Shown here piece after piece: positions 32,226-43,794 of a stretch of 64,000 bases of DNA. Below the pieces are notes generated by a model, which had not been told where the DNA came from, did no database searches, and saw only the letters and a list, made by a program, of their open reading frames with translations. A program made the translations under genes and the position numbers. The stretch is from Euprymna scolopes (lineage: Eukaryota > Mollusca > Cephalopoda > Sepiida > Sepiolidae): positions 16,970,998 to 17,034,997 of the forward strand of contig CM044495.1 in assembly GCA_024364805.1 (NCBI GenBank), written 5' to 3'. How positions within the stretch are numbered: position 1 is the first letter of the stretch; each line of letters begins with the position of its first letter.

Positions 32226-33085
32226 TGCTCCACCCAGTGCTCTGCTAAATTTTCACTACTATAGAACATTATGCTGTCTCACTGACCATCTTACACTCAT
32301 TTACCTTTATCCTTGTAAAAAACAGCTAAGCAGAACTAAGATGAATAGTATTTCTGAAAGGAGTAACTGTTCTAGAAAAGAACCAAACCTATTTCATCCA
32401 TAAGTAAACAGAATTGGGAAGCTGAATTTTGACTTGGTCCAAAAATGCCTCGTCAGCACTCACCCACTTTTAGAAAATTCCCTTGCGTTGCCAATAATTG
32501 AATAAAGAAAATATACTCCACGTAACAGCAAGCATAATGTTATTAACCAAATAACATACATTAATGGCATGGATAAAACTCCAGTCGCCATCTTGACTGA
32601 TAAAAAAAAAAAAGTGAAACATTCAACAGTAAATACTTTTACAAAAAACAAAAAAAAAATTCTTTCATCGATGAAGGTTCTTTAAAAGTGGATTCATAGT
32701 TATAACATGCTTCTGTTTTCTAAAGCAAAGGTTGCACCATCCCTAACTGCACTTCTGAAACCCATTCTTGATTAAGCCCAGTCTATTATAACTAACAAGG
32801 CTATCCACGTTGCTCGGGACAGTATCAAACAATGAGAAAAATGAAGTTGCTTTTAAACATAGCTATTATTTTAGGATAGAGGAATTTTTGATGTCTATAT
32901 ATCATTGGCTATCTCGAGCAAAAGAATATTTTACCTGCCCTAGGATGGGTATTACACAACACAAATATTAATTGTACCTTCCCTAGGACAGGTAATTTAC
33001 GATGTTTCTGACAAAGGTAGAAGAATTGCTGCTTTTAGGGTCATAATCTAACACTGATAATCAGCAAGTTTTTGACCTTGAAATA
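32226..33085. other. Unassigned sequence
   Basis: A runs near 32600 and 32650. Short ORFs on both strands lack domains. The block 32700-32830 is less AT-rich but gives no match I recognise. Confidence 0.35.
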
Positions 33086-33360
33086 GTCTTTTTTTAGCTC
33101 TTTACATGAAGTGGTCACATGCCTTGTCTGGAGCGATTTCCATAAAAATACACCAATAAATAAGGTATTTATACATAAAATAAAATAAACAAAATTTTAT
33201 TTATTATGAGGGTGATTTATGATAAGCATTGTTGACATCCGATTTGAAGATGATCATGTTATAGTCTGCATAGAAGTAATCCCATGGTAATGTGTTCACT
33301 AGAGGGAAGTTCTTTATTGAAAGACGAAATCTAAGATGACTTGCAACAATGCTGGGATAA
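33086..33360. mobile_element. Two opposed LINE 3' fragments
   Basis: Segment 33090-33160 (plus) is the second tail type: ctctttacatgaagtggtca, 'gccttgtctggagcgatttcc' and 'ataaaaa'. Segment 33200-33360 (minus) is the ORF2 end of the main family, with ttgaagatgatcatgttata resembling 'ttgaagacaaccatattgta' at 63.94 kb. Both are truncated and dead. Confidence 0.6.
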
Positions 33361-33474
33361 GCGAAGGACTCTCCTTATTATTTAAACCTTATCCTTCTCA
33401 ACTAGTTGCTCTACCAAGACTTCGTTCTAATCTACCCTCATATTCCGCCAAATGCTTCAGGAAACTTCGGGATT

Positions 33475-33523
<49 letters not shown>

Positions 33524-34334
33524 GTTTTGGGTTGCTGATTACGTCATCTAGCTAAGTAGTTTGTTTTCTTTCACTCAATCCCAGCATCCAACCCTCTCTA
33601 TCCCCGTTGTACAGTCAAGCAGACTTTCCAATGACATTCATACTAAAATGTTCTTTTTATTTTGATTCCATCAATAACTTCTTATAAAATCATAATTATT
33701 TTATTTTGTTCTCTCAGCCCATTAAGTGTTGTATATAAATTTTTGGAGATTGAACCCTCTACTGTAATAAAAGTATTCTTATTTATCAACCCATGGTTGT
33801 TTAAGCATTTTTTTTTTTTTTTTTTTGCCATCCATATACCTCACTTAGATATCTTATGAGGATAACTAATCTTCAACTAAACAACGTGTCACAAAGACTA
33901 TAAATCTCACAGCCGAGATATTCTTTTACATTTTCTTATTCATGTATTGTGAGCAATGTAGAGAGAAACTACCAATAAACAGAGTCATAGATTCTGTACA
34001 GATAACCAAACACAAACACTGGTTTCTCCAGACTCATAACAAAAGAGAGTATAGATTTATTCTGTTTGTTTTGTGGCAGATCAACCATTTTCAGGTTATT
34101 TAATGCCAAATCCAGTAATTTAAAAAAAAAGAAAAAAAAAGGGGGGTTTATGTTTGAATTGTTCACATCTTCAAATATTTATTCATTGTGTTTAGTTTGG
34201 TTGTTTTGTAGTGAAAAAATATTTTTGTTTCTCACGCACAAAATCATAAAAACGCATGAAGCTTTTTATATAGACATACAGAAATATTTTCATATAAGAT
34301 CATGCGACAACTTTTCATGCAATAATCTTTTTCT
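33361..34334. other. Unassigned sequence with (AT)n
   Basis: A pure (AT)n array lies at 33478-33520. A T run lies at 33807-33826 and a fused A/G run at 34122-34146. ORFs here end in microsatellite-encoded residues. Confidence 0.45.
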
Positions 34335-34490
34335 GTCGTCGGTCAGTGGAGGAGAAATCCTTCATGATCGGGATGATTTTTATTTTTGTTCCTATCCAGG
34401 GTGTCGCTTCTTGGGGAGCTGGATTTTCCCTTCCTTATAAGCCGACCTTGTGTCTAACTCTGCCCTCATGGGGATGCAAGTAAAAGTGAC
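34335..34490 (+). mobile_element. U2-headed SINE family, 5'-truncated copy
   Basis: It shares the body cagtggaggagaaatccttc, then atgatttttatttttgttcc, and the tail accttgtgtctaactctgcc and 'atggggatgc' with the minus-strand copies at 14.4 and 45.2 kb. The U2-like head is absent. A hairpin-like 'ggggagctgg' block is inserted between body and tail, as in the upper unit of the 14 kb dimer. Confidence 0.65.
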
Positions 34491-35224
34491 GGGGATTGCT
34501 TGTGAATTTCATGTTTCTATGAAACTTCCTCCTTCATGGGAAACTAGTTCAATTCGCCTAGATCGACACGGCATGCATAAACATAAAAAAAAAAAAAAAT
34601 CACCATATAATAATAAACTGTCCATATAATAATAGAGAAACTTGCCATATAATAATCATTTCAGACAAGATCATACAAAAACTTGTAATACAAAGTCATA
34701 CAAATTCTTTCCTCACATAAGTTTTATTTTTATTTTTTTCGTATTTGAATCATCTGCCAAACAGATTCCACCCTTGCAGCAGTTTCGTTTCCGACCGTTT
34801 CAAAGTGTCCATTCCAGCTGACACATTCTGCAATGCGGTGTCTGTATTATCAGACCGCATGGCTGGACAGGCATAATTCGTGTGAACGATATCAGAAGCG
34901 TCATCGGTTTTTGTTTTTAACTGGGTCAGAAAATCAATAATCTAGCAAAGACGTAAGTAGATTTTCAAAAGTACACCGCTCTGACTTTATAAAGGGTTTC
35001 TTTAAGAAGTTCTTTTCCACTTCTCTAAAAAGGAAGTGGTCAGAATCGAAGACCTTACACTTTATAATGACCTCAATAAGATACATAAAGAAAAGAAAAA
35101 TCAATGTCTCCATCTTTGGAAATTCGAACAATGCTAGGCAGCAGTGCAGCTGGATGGAACCATGGTTTCATCTAGCATTCTCACCTTGGATAGACAATGT
35201 TTGGTTCTTGCTTGACAATGATTT
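34491..35224. other. Unassigned sequence
   Basis: A short (ccatataataa) repeat at 34605-34652 is the only marked structure. The minus-strand ORF 34934-35131 has no domain. Confidence 0.35.
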
Positions 35225-35861
35225 CTGATATAAGGTACTATGTACACTTTTTACTGGTTAGCATAATTGGTTCTTGTACAAAATCCACCCCCCTCCACAT
35301 TAAAAAACAAAAATAAAGACAAATTTGCATGATGCACGTACCTGCGATGAAACCAAAATATCATATTCCTAAATTTTTGTAAAATTGATCAAGTAGTTTT
35401 ATTTTTAGGAAGAAAACCAGTTTTAAACGATTAATGGGAATTCGTAGGCATTACAACATAAATCTTGCAAGTATGGATCATTGTTATTTTCTTTGTTTTT
35501 GATTTTTTTTTTTTTTTTTTCAAAATGGCATGCAAGACGGTCACTCCTTGGATACTCATAAAATTTGATTTTCTTGTTTAAAAATAAAACTAACTGATCA
35601 ATTTATGTGATTTTTGGAATATGATATTTTCGTTTTGTCACAAGTATGTACATCATACAGATTTTCGTTACTTTCGTTTTTTTTTAATATCGGGGAACTC
35701 TAAACAAGAACACTTGCTTTCATATCAGATTAAAGTGAATTTTGCAAAATTCCAGTACTCTCTGCACCCTTTCAGGCTTAATCTGAATGCTTTTTATCAC
35801 AAAAAAAAAAAGAAGGAAAAGTATCCATTAGCACACACATTTTCACATTTATAGATATATA
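35225..35861 (+). repeat. Repeat flanking the Tc1 element, left side
   Basis: Phrases such as gatataaggtactatgtaca and 'actggttagcataattgg' (35225-35275), and 'tgctttcatatcagatt' (35716), reappear on the right side of the Tc1 element (37433-37560) as 'gataaggtcatatgtacatt', 'ctggttaacataattt' and 'gctttcatagcagatt'. The Tc1 element therefore lies between partial copies of one repeat. Confidence 0.5.
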
Positions 35862-37430
35862 TAGTTTAAAACGAAATTACTAGCACCCTTTCAATTTTTG
35901 CATTTTTTTTGGAGAAAAAAAAACATTTTTTCACTAATTATTTTTATTAAAGTGTTGTGAACATTTATATCGACCGTCTATAGATCTCCTGAAACATTTT
36001 TAGTTTTTTATAAAATATTCAAAATATTAATGATAACAAAAACAGACGAATTCAAATTTATTGCCACCAATGATTTTTATCATAGAATTCACGATATTTT
36101 ATGCAAAATAATACTTGTTTATTATGATTTGGGTATTGCATCATCTTCTAGAACGTTCCAAAGCCTTCTATAAATAACGTGCATTAGTCAATTCTTCACT
36201 TTATCAATAACTCTAGACTGCAAAGATGGCTAAAATCAAGGAACACAGTTTCAATGTTAGACAGAAAATAGTGGATGCACACATGAAAGGTAGTGGATAC
36301 AAATCCATTTCTAAGCGTTTTGAAGTTGCTGTGTCAACAGTGAGAAACATTATCAAGAAGTATAGTGTTTTCAATACGATTCAAAACTTGACACATCGAG
36401 GCCGTAAAAAAAAACTTTCTCCCAGTGGAAAAGGACCCGAAAACTACTGGTAAGAAAGTAGTCCAACAATTGAGCGATCAAGGTATTGAAATTTCTGTTT
36501 CAACATTGAGGAGGGCACTGAAGTCACATGGGATTCAGGGGTGCCAACCAAGGAAGACTCCTCTCCTCTCCAAGAAACATGTTAAAGCCTACTTAGAGTT
36601 TGTACGGAAGTTTATCGACAAGGATTCAACTTTTTGGGGTTCAGTTTTATGGTCAGAGACTAAAATTGAACTTTTTGGCAGCAGAGATGTGTCATTTGTG
36701 TGGCGGAAGAAAAGAGAAGCCTTCAACCAAAAGAATATAGTCCCAAGGTGAAGTATGGTGAAGGAAACTATGTTTTGGGGTTGCTTTTAGGCCAATGTCA
36801 CTGGAAAACTTGTCACTGTAGATGGCATCATGAGGCAAGATCAATACATTAAAATATTGACTGAAAATCTGAAATCTTCTGCAGAAGCCCTTAGTCTTGG
36901 AACCAACTAGGTCTTCCAACAGGACAATGATCCAAAACATACGGCGAAATCGGTGAAGAAATGACTTTTGGATAATGAATAAAACGTCCTGAAGTGGCCA
37001 AGTCAAAGTCCGGACTTGAATCCAATGGAAAACTCGTGGGCTGTGGTGAAGGCGAACGTGAAAAGAAGGAAACCAAGGAACCTGAGAGAATTAGAAGATA
37101 TCGCCAAGGAAGAATGGTTTAATATTCCTGTTGGTGTTTGTAGGAATTTAGTAATGTTGTATAGAAAACGTCTAGAAGCTGTTATTAGAACAAAAGCTTT
37201 GCAAGTGGCTATTGATAAAGGGTGCCAATAAATTTGAATTTGTTTTTTGTTATCATTAATAATATTTATTTTGAATATTTTATAATAAACTAAAAGTGTT
37301 TCAGAAGATCTGTAGATGGTCGATATAAATGTTCATTAACACTTTAATAAAAATAATTAGTGAAAAAATGTTTTTTTTTCTCCAAAAAACGTAAAAATTG
37401 AAAGGGTGCCAATAATTTTGGCTTTAACTG
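35862..37430 (+). mobile_element. Tc1-like element with long TIRs, inactive
   Basis: The element is about 1.57 kb, the usual Tc1 size, flanked by TA. The TIRs are long (about 210 bp): the ends share caccctttcaatttttgc-type sequence and reach to 'gacgaattcaaatttattg' and its complement near 37215-37240. It carries one transposase gene. The 5' end begins tagtttaaaac and the right end, on the minus strand, begins cagttaaagcc, so a few terminal bases differ. Confidence 0.9.
36226..37231 (+). pseudogene. Tc1-like transposase pseudogene
   Basis: It starts MAKIKEHSFNVRQKIVDAHM and continues YKSISKRFEVAVSTVRNIIK (paired-type HTH), then a frameshift at an A run near 36408-36416, then RRALKSHGIQGCQPRKTPLL, VLWSETKIELFG, WGCF, VFQQDNDPKHTA, WPSQSPDLNPMENSW and RNLRELEDIAKEEWFNIP. 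Of the DDE triad, the second Asp (DNDPKH) and the Glu (NPMEN) remain. The first is lost because the usual WSDETKIE reads WSETKIE. Five stops lie between 36749 and 36982. The start is the only in-frame ATG before the HTH and matches the family. It is clearly inactive. Confidence 0.9.
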
Positions 37431-38223
37431 TAGATAAGGTCATATGTACATTTTTCCTGGTTAACATAATTTGCTTTCATAGCAGATTTAGAACAATGTT
37501 ACTGTATTCCAAAACTCTGTGTCTTTCCAGTAAAATTCCGGGTGCTTTCTGTTACAAAAGAACAGGATATTGACTAAAGATAGCATCTTATGCACGAAAT
37601 GAAAAGGAACTGGAATCTTTGGAAAATCTCCATCATTCCAGTAATCATAGGAACAATTTCAAAAATTATCTGGCAGATATATCCAGGTAATAAAGTGCAA
37701 GAGCAATACAAACAATTTCACTTAAAAGGACAGTTAGAATTTAAAAAAGATCTCTCGGTTAGAATATGAGATAGCAGGCGAATGTCTGGCATCCAGTAGG
37801 ATACCCTTCTCCCAGCTTAAACAAAATGATCTAAAAGTTAAAACAAAAATGTCGTGGAGTATTACACCAGAGAGCAAACAACTGTGCACATAACTTCCAC
37901 GCTGTTGAGTGTTGAGCGAGAACTTAATATTTTAAATATTTAACTCGAACAATAACTGTTCGCATAGCACTTTTTTTTTTAATAAAAATTCTTAAAATGA
38001 AACCAATTTCAATAATTTATTTCACTAAAATAGGATTTCAATTAACTTAAAAACTCATTACATTGTATAAGGTAATTAGGTTTGGTGATTTTTAAGATTA
38101 AAAACATAAATCTTTGTGACTGCCTCAGTCTAAAACGATTTCTCCTTTGCATTTTTTTCTATTAAAAACCATCGCATACTTATTTTCACTGCAACATGTC
38201 GTCAGCTTGAAAATATTTACTAA
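37431..38223. other. Flanking repeat, then unassigned sequence
   Basis: The first 130 bp repeat the left flank of the Tc1 element. Beyond 37560 nothing is recognised. Confidence 0.4.
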
Positions 38224-38691
38224 CTAGCAGGGAGACCCAACGCTGTCCAGGAGCGAATAAAAATGATGATCAATGAATGTTTCACACTCCTATATTTTTT
38301 ATTATCATCGAAATTTGTAAAAATCGCCCATTTTTTTTTTTTTTTTTTTTTTTTTAATCAAATCAATTGATTGCTTGCTCTAGTTGGGGATCCAATATTT
38401 TTAAGGAGTGATTCTGGTTTCTGATTGGTTGCTAGCAGAACATGGCTTCATTTGACTGGTCAGTTCCTATCGGCAGTGTTTATAAGTAGAACCTTCCAAT
38501 TTTCTTTAATCATACCCTTCACTTACATAAAAAATATTGCAACAGTTAATTTTATCCAGCTCAAATTAACAACATAGATCAGTACAAACAGGTGGAGTCA
38601 CATGAGCAAGATAACATGGGATCAAAGTTGGGAAAGGAATTTCTTGAGTTAATCTATTTGCCTGGGCAACACTGGGACACGGGTAAGCTAG
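38224..38691. mobile_element. Two Helitron-like 3' ends facing outwards
   Basis: At 38224-38251 the minus strand ends CTCCTGGACAGCGTTGGGTC, then TCCCTGCTAG. At 38661-38691 the plus strand ends CCTGGGCAACACTGGGACAC, then GGGTAAGCTAG. The stems are CCTGG against CCNGG with a GCAAC-type loop. The interval holds a T run at 38331-38355. This is either two units back to back or one unit whose ends are both of the 3' type. No replicase sequence. Confidence 0.55.
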
Positions 38692-39032
38692 CTAAATAAT
38701 GAAATTGTAAGAAAGTGCTATTAAAACTTGCTATTGATGAAGACATTTCACTTCCGTATATTTCTAATCACATCTCTATTTTATTCGTTTCAATCTACTA
38801 ATTTATTCTGTGTATAATTATCAGAACAATACTCTCGAGAAATAAAGCAGCAACCCTGAAGACGCCAAGAATTCCCGAGAGATTATCATATACAAAATTG
38901 TTTCCTTCATGAATTCTAAATGTCAGCATTTCTTATCAAAAATTCATAGACGTAGATCTTCAACGTCGTATTTTTTTTTTGTTGTTTTCTTTGAGCAGTT
39001 CATTTATACTCGTGTATTTACTTATAATTACT
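38692..39032. other. Unassigned AT-rich sequence
   Basis: Nothing recognised. Confidence 0.35.
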
Positions 39033-39278
39033 CTCCATTTTTTTTCTATACTTATTTATACTTAATTCTTTATCTCCAACCATTATTTTCTTAATATAAT
39101 ATGCTGTAAATAATTACTATTTCCTAAAAAAAGAAAAAGGCTAAATAATTTCCATTTTTTTTCTATACTTATTTATACTTAATTCTTTATCTCCAACCAT
39201 TATTTTCTTAATATAATATGCTGTAAATAATTACTATTTCCTAAAAACAGAAAAAGGCAAAATAATTTCCATTTTTGG
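39033..39278. repeat. 117-bp tandem duplication, about 2.1 copies
   Basis: The landmark tttctatacttatttatact begins at 39043 and 39160, and 'tccattttt' occurs at about 39034, 39151 and 39268, giving a 117-bp period. The copies are almost identical, so the duplication is recent. Confidence 0.9.
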
Positions 39279-39464
39279 TGGAATGGTTAATTTATTTTCT
39301 CAAACAAAAAACAACTCATTAATTGAAAATAAAAGATTAAAATAAAAATATAACAAAATAAAAAACAAAAAAATAGCGAAATAATAAAATAACAAAATAA
39401 AAAAAAAATTAAAAATCAAAAAAATATAAACAATAAAAAAATCTTCCTCCGAGGTCATGAGATT
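39279..39464. other. A-rich low-complexity stretch
   Basis: Irregular (AAAATA)-like repeats between 39300 and 39440. No element boundary visible. Confidence 0.5.
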
Positions 39465-39670
39465 TAAGACTGTTCACATTACACATTGACCGTGCCATTT
39501 CTCTGGATATCCTCAGCCCTCATTGGCTAGCTTTCATTCCAATACATCATCACACTGCATATATATGCTTAATAAGTGTTCTCTAAGTTGACAGTGGTAA
39601 TTCTCTGCTAGTTGGTAATGACAGAAATTCTCTGCACTTCCTTTATTCACTCCTAATTATTGCTACCACA
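39465..39670 (+). repeat. Dispersed repeat family E, second copy
   Basis: Segment 39570-39670 matches 32.1-32.2 kb (gttgacagtggtaattctct, 'ggtaatgacagaaattct', 'tttattcactcctaatta'). Segment 39465-39550 (ttcacattacacattgacc, 'tcctcagccctcattggct') resembles 58.05-58.15 kb and 60.33-60.36 kb. Confidence 0.5.
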
Positions 39671-40069
39671 ACATGCATAAAATATGAAGCCAAATTAAAT
39701 TTATCATTAATTGCTTGTTAAACTCATGAAATTTATATGAAATTTCGAACAGGAGCCTTTATTTAATCCTTTCGGGTAGATTACTCTCGTTTCCTTAGCC
39801 ATGGATTGAACAGGAGTCTCAAGCAATTTTTAATTATATTATTACTTGATTGACAAGAAAGTTCTTGCGGAATTTTTAACTTTGATTTCAAATAATTTAT
39901 TTTCAAATAAGTTTTCAATATAATACCTTTACTTTATATATCATTTTACAGAGGGTTTTTCGCTCTATCTAATCGTTTAACTTACAATCATTTTAAAACA
40001 ATTATGCCTTTTTTTTATAACGTTGAATACAAGATAAAAAAAAAAGAAGCAAATTCGCACAATTTTCTT
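39671..40069. other. Unassigned AT-rich sequence
   Basis: Nothing recognised before the mariner remnant. Confidence 0.35.
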
Positions 40070-41000
40070 ATTTCAATTCAAGATAGACCAAAAAGCTGCT
40101 AAAACTGCTCGCGATATCAATGAAGCATTTAGCTCTACTACTGAACACACTGCACAATGGTGGTTTAAGAAATTTTATGGCGGCGACAAAAGTCTTAAAG
40201 ATGATAAGCGTAGTGGTCGGTCATCGGCTGTTGATAACAATCAAATAAGAGTCTTAGTCAACAACTGTTTAAGAATTTGCTTCTGAATTAGATGTAATAA
40301 ATACAACGATTTCAACAACTTCAGAGAGATTGGAAAGACAAAAAAACTTGATAATTGGGTGCCTCACAAACTGAAGGACAACCAAAAGAAACGCTGTTAT
40401 GAAGTGTCATTTTCCCTTCTTTTATGCAACAAGAACGACCCGTTTCTCAATCTAGTTGTGACTTGCGATGAAAAATGGATTCTTTATGAAAATCGGTGAT
40501 GCTCAGCTCAGTGGTTAGATGCTGATAAAGCTCTACAAGACTTCCCGAAGCCATGGTTGCACCAAAAGAAGGTAATGCTGACTGTTTGATGGTCTGCGGA
40601 CGGTCTCCTCCATTATAGTTTTTTGAATGCAGATGAAACCATTACAGCAGTGAAGAACTGTCAACAAATGGATGAACCGCATCAGAAATGATAACAACAT
40701 CCAGCATTAGTCAATAGAAAAAGCCCAGTTCTCTTCCATGACAATTCCCGACTACACGTTGCACCAATTGGGCTACAAAACTGCCTCATCCGCCATACTC
40801 TCCAGACCTCTCACCTATCGACTACCACTTTTTCAAGCAACTCAACAACTTTCTAAGTGAGAAATGCTTCAAAAACTTAAGCAATATCAAAAACACCTCC
40901 AGCAACTTCATCGCTACCAGATTTTTACATTACTAGAATACACTTGTTTTGCATTGGCAAAAGTGTGTTGATTTTGATGGTGCTTATTTCGATCAATAAA
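40070..41000 (+). pseudogene. Mariner transposase pseudogene (Hsmar1/SETMAR-like type)
   Basis: In broken frames the plus strand reads QKAAKTARDINEAF, QWWFKKFYGGDKSLKDDKRS and GRSS (the N-terminal HTH part), then LVVTCDEKWILYENR, AQWLDADKALQDFPKPWLHQ, KKVMLTV, LLHYSFLNADETITA, LFHDNSRLHVA, PPYSPDLSPIDYHFFKQLNN and finally CVDFDGAYFDQ. The DD34D residues are all still visible (CDEKW, HDNSR, SPDLSPIDY). Multiple stops and indels make it dead. No terminal inverted repeats were identified with confidence. Confidence 0.85.
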
Positions 41001-41412
41001 TTTTTGTTTGGGCCGAGATATGTTCATCTGAATTTAAAATTTAAAAACCAATAATAATTAATAGCCAACGAGAACACAGTTTCAATTCCTCCCAACTGTT
41101 CCAGTTTCTCACAACTCTGTAAAACCAATGGTAAAGATGCAGTCATAATCTTCCACAATCAATACTTACAAATTTCTGCCAAAATATTTTATTTGATTGG
41201 AATTCATTATTGAGATGAGTATTATTTATTAATTTATTTATTGCAGACTAAAAAAAAAGATGAAAAAAAAAGGATACTAGTCTGCAATAAATAATTAATA
41301 AATATAAGTAAGTCATTGTTTGAAACACTCGATAATAAATTAATATTTAACGGTTAGAAAAACCACATAAGTGTGAAATTGTTTTTAATAAATATTGCTA
41401 CTTATCTAAATA
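41001..41412. repeat. AT-rich sequence with a 30-bp inverted repeat
   Basis: Arms 41221-41251 (attaatttatttattgcaga) and 41277-41305 (tctgcaataaataattaata) flank an A-rich 25-bp loop. The rest is unassigned. Confidence 0.7.
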
Positions 41413-42083
41413 TCTATAAAAGTGAAATTGTGTGTACATTTCTCTACCAAATTACTCTGTCAATTTTCAGCTTACAGACTCTAGATTTGACATAAGGGAT
41501 ATTGAGATTTGGGAAAATCTTTTTAATCGATTTTTAGCCAGAAATTTGGCTGTCAAGGAGTCAAAATTCAACGATTTGATCTTTGAAAACTTTACCAAAC
41601 TCCTCCGCCAATTTTGGGTCAAAACACTTGAAATTTTAGATGTAGGTTACTTGGACATGGATCAAACTTTTTAATTTGATTTGAGCCCAAAACAAATATT
41701 AAGGGGTCAAAATTGAGGTCAAAGTTTAAAAAAATTTTACCTCTTAGACAATTTTTGGTCTAAATATTTGAAATTTTGCATAAAGTGTATTCAGACATAG
41801 GGCAAGCTTTTTAAGTCGTTTTGGGCCGAAAATTTGGCTGCCAGTGGGTCAAAGTTCAAAGGATTTGACTTTTGCATTCTTTAGCAAACTATTCAGCTAA
41901 TTTGGGGCATAAACATTTGAAATTTTACATAAAGGGTATTCACACATGCAATAATATTTTAATCAGTTTTTAGGCGAAAATTTGGCTGCCAAGAGGTTAA
42001 AGTTTAAAGAGTTGCCAATTTGGGGTCTAAACACTTGAAATTTTACATGTAGGTTATCTGGACAGGAGTCAAACTTTTTAATA
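41413..42083 (+). repeat. Helitron-like 5' end and degenerate tandem repeat of about 150-bp period
   Basis: It starts tctataaaagtgaaattgtg, similar to known Helitron 5' ends, and continues with four to five diverged units sharing aaatttggctgccaag-type, 'gtcaaagttcaaag', 'caatttggggtctaaacactt', 'gaaattttacataaagg' and 'aactttttaat'. No 3' hairpin was found, so the unit is incomplete. The 80-codon ORF at 41432 runs through the repeats and is not conserved among them. Confidence 0.5.
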
Positions 42084-42310
42084 TATATATATATACACAT
42101 ATGCACATATTCAGGAAATTGGACAGTTGTTATTTTATTTTTTGTTTTCGTTTCCTTTTTCGTTCTCTTTTATGCAATGGTGGTGGAGCGGACAAGCAAA
42201 CAAACATCATTTTGACTTAATTCAAGTCATCCTAGGGATTACTACCACCATTGCATATAAGAGGAAGAAAAAAAATAGAAAAAACAAAACAACTGCCCAA
42301 TTTCCTTGAA
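42084..42310. repeat. Foldback element, about 72-77-bp arms
   Basis: The left arm 42111-42187 (tcaggaaattggacagttgt ... ttatgcaatggtggt) and right arm 42240-42310 (accaccattgcatataagag ... acaactgcccaatttccttga) are inverted copies with a 52-bp loop. The pair looks like a short foldback or MITE. The left flank is (AT)n. Confidence 0.75.
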
Positions 42311-42447
42311 GATGAATATTTTATTATTTGAAAATTTGAACAGAAAAAAAAAAATTCAATTTTACTAATTTTTAATAAATAGCAATATTTATTAAAAACA
42401 ATTTCACATTTGTTTGGTCTTTCTAACGTTAAATCTTATTTATTTTA

Positions 42448-42480
<33 letters not shown>

Positions 42481-42949
42481 ACCAAGAAAAAAAAAAAGAA
42501 GAAATACTGAAATCAGATTTCGCTCAACTTCCTGGCAGATTTTGGATGAAAGACCGTCAGTTAACTAACAGAATTACGCAAAAATACAAGATACCATGAA
42601 ACAGGAACATGTCAAACCATGGCAAACCTATTCTCGCCTTCGCACATCCTTTGAAAGCAAAAGCAGCTGTTAACTGCAACTTATACATTAGAGAACCTAT
42701 ATGTTGTTCTGCTTGCTTTTTTTTCCCTCCATAAATTCGTGCTTCTAACAATCTAATGTGCACGGCAATAAGCGATGGATTTACAAGACCATGACGTAGT
42801 CGCCATCTTGTTTTTTTCCTCTTTCCTTCTCAACTCAAGAAAAATCATATTTATGAAGAAAAACACATGATGAATGTGTTGCCTGTGCTTTAATGAAAGT
42901 GATACCTCACGAGAGCTTCTATAACTTGACAATGAAAAACAAGAACAAT
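42311..42949. other. Unassigned sequence with a long T run
   Basis: A T run lies at 42450-42478. Nothing else was recognised. ORFs on both strands at 42414-42763 lack domains. Confidence 0.4.
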
Positions 42950-43350
42950 CTTAAGATGCGCCCAGTTTAGCAGTGAAAATACTATTTCTTTAAACTTAAG
43001 CATGACAAACCAAAAACGTTATTTCAAACTTAAGTATGACAGGCGAAATTCTATTACAACCTTAAGCATGAAAGAGCACCGCTCCAAATATAAGTCCATA
43101 GATCAATGAAAATACTTTTAATACATAAGCATAACAAACCAAAAAAATATTATTTCAAACTGATGCATAAAACACCAATACAAATGTTATTTCAAACCGA
43201 AATGTGACAGATTAACATAAATGCTGTTTCAAACTTAAATATGACAGACTAGTGAAAATGCTATTTCACTCTTAAACATGATAGACCAATGAAAATTTTA
43301 TTTCAAACTTAAGCATAACAGACCAATGTAAAGGGTATTCAAAATTGAAA
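42950..43350 (+). repeat. Satellite of about 45-bp period, eight or nine diverged units
   Basis: Units follow the pattern ctatttcaaacttaagcatg, 'acagaccaatgaaaatg'. Similarity between neighbours is moderate. The reverse complement matches the small array at 31.4-31.55 kb. Two short flanking genes or elements were not found, so it is a free-standing array. Confidence 0.75.
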
Positions 43351-43794
43351 CGACAAACTAAGAGACAATCAGTTCCTCTTATAAAAATGAAAATTCTAGT
43401 TGAAATTGGCGTGATGGATTGACACACAGATGAATTGAGTGCTTTTATAAAGATGTCAGACATTCAAAAATATCTTGACACATTTTTATGCCATTTTTCA
43501 TATTTTGTTTTTCATGAATTCTGGTACAAAATTCACTTTTAAGAAAACAATAAAAACAACTGTTCGATGCCGTTTTAAACAAAAATTGAATGTGTTTGTT
43601 TTTTACATATACAATCTCAGTTTCGTTTGTCGATTTTACAGCATGTCAATCCTTTTTTATGTCATATAATGCTAAGGCCCTCGCTCATTGCAAACAATTT
43701 GTTGTTTAGGGTTATTTGAGTACATAACTATAATGAACTGTTAGCAATAAGCAAGGATCATCGCATTATATGAGATAAAATAAGATTTATCCTT
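43351..43794. other. Unassigned AT-rich sequence
   Basis: Nothing recognised. The ORF 43475-43669 is hydrophobic by AT composition only. Confidence 0.35.

Noticed and set aside
42950-43350. CRISPR-like repeated array
   Set aside because: Units are contiguous and diverged with no constant repeat and unique spacers, and the organism is an animal; it is a satellite.
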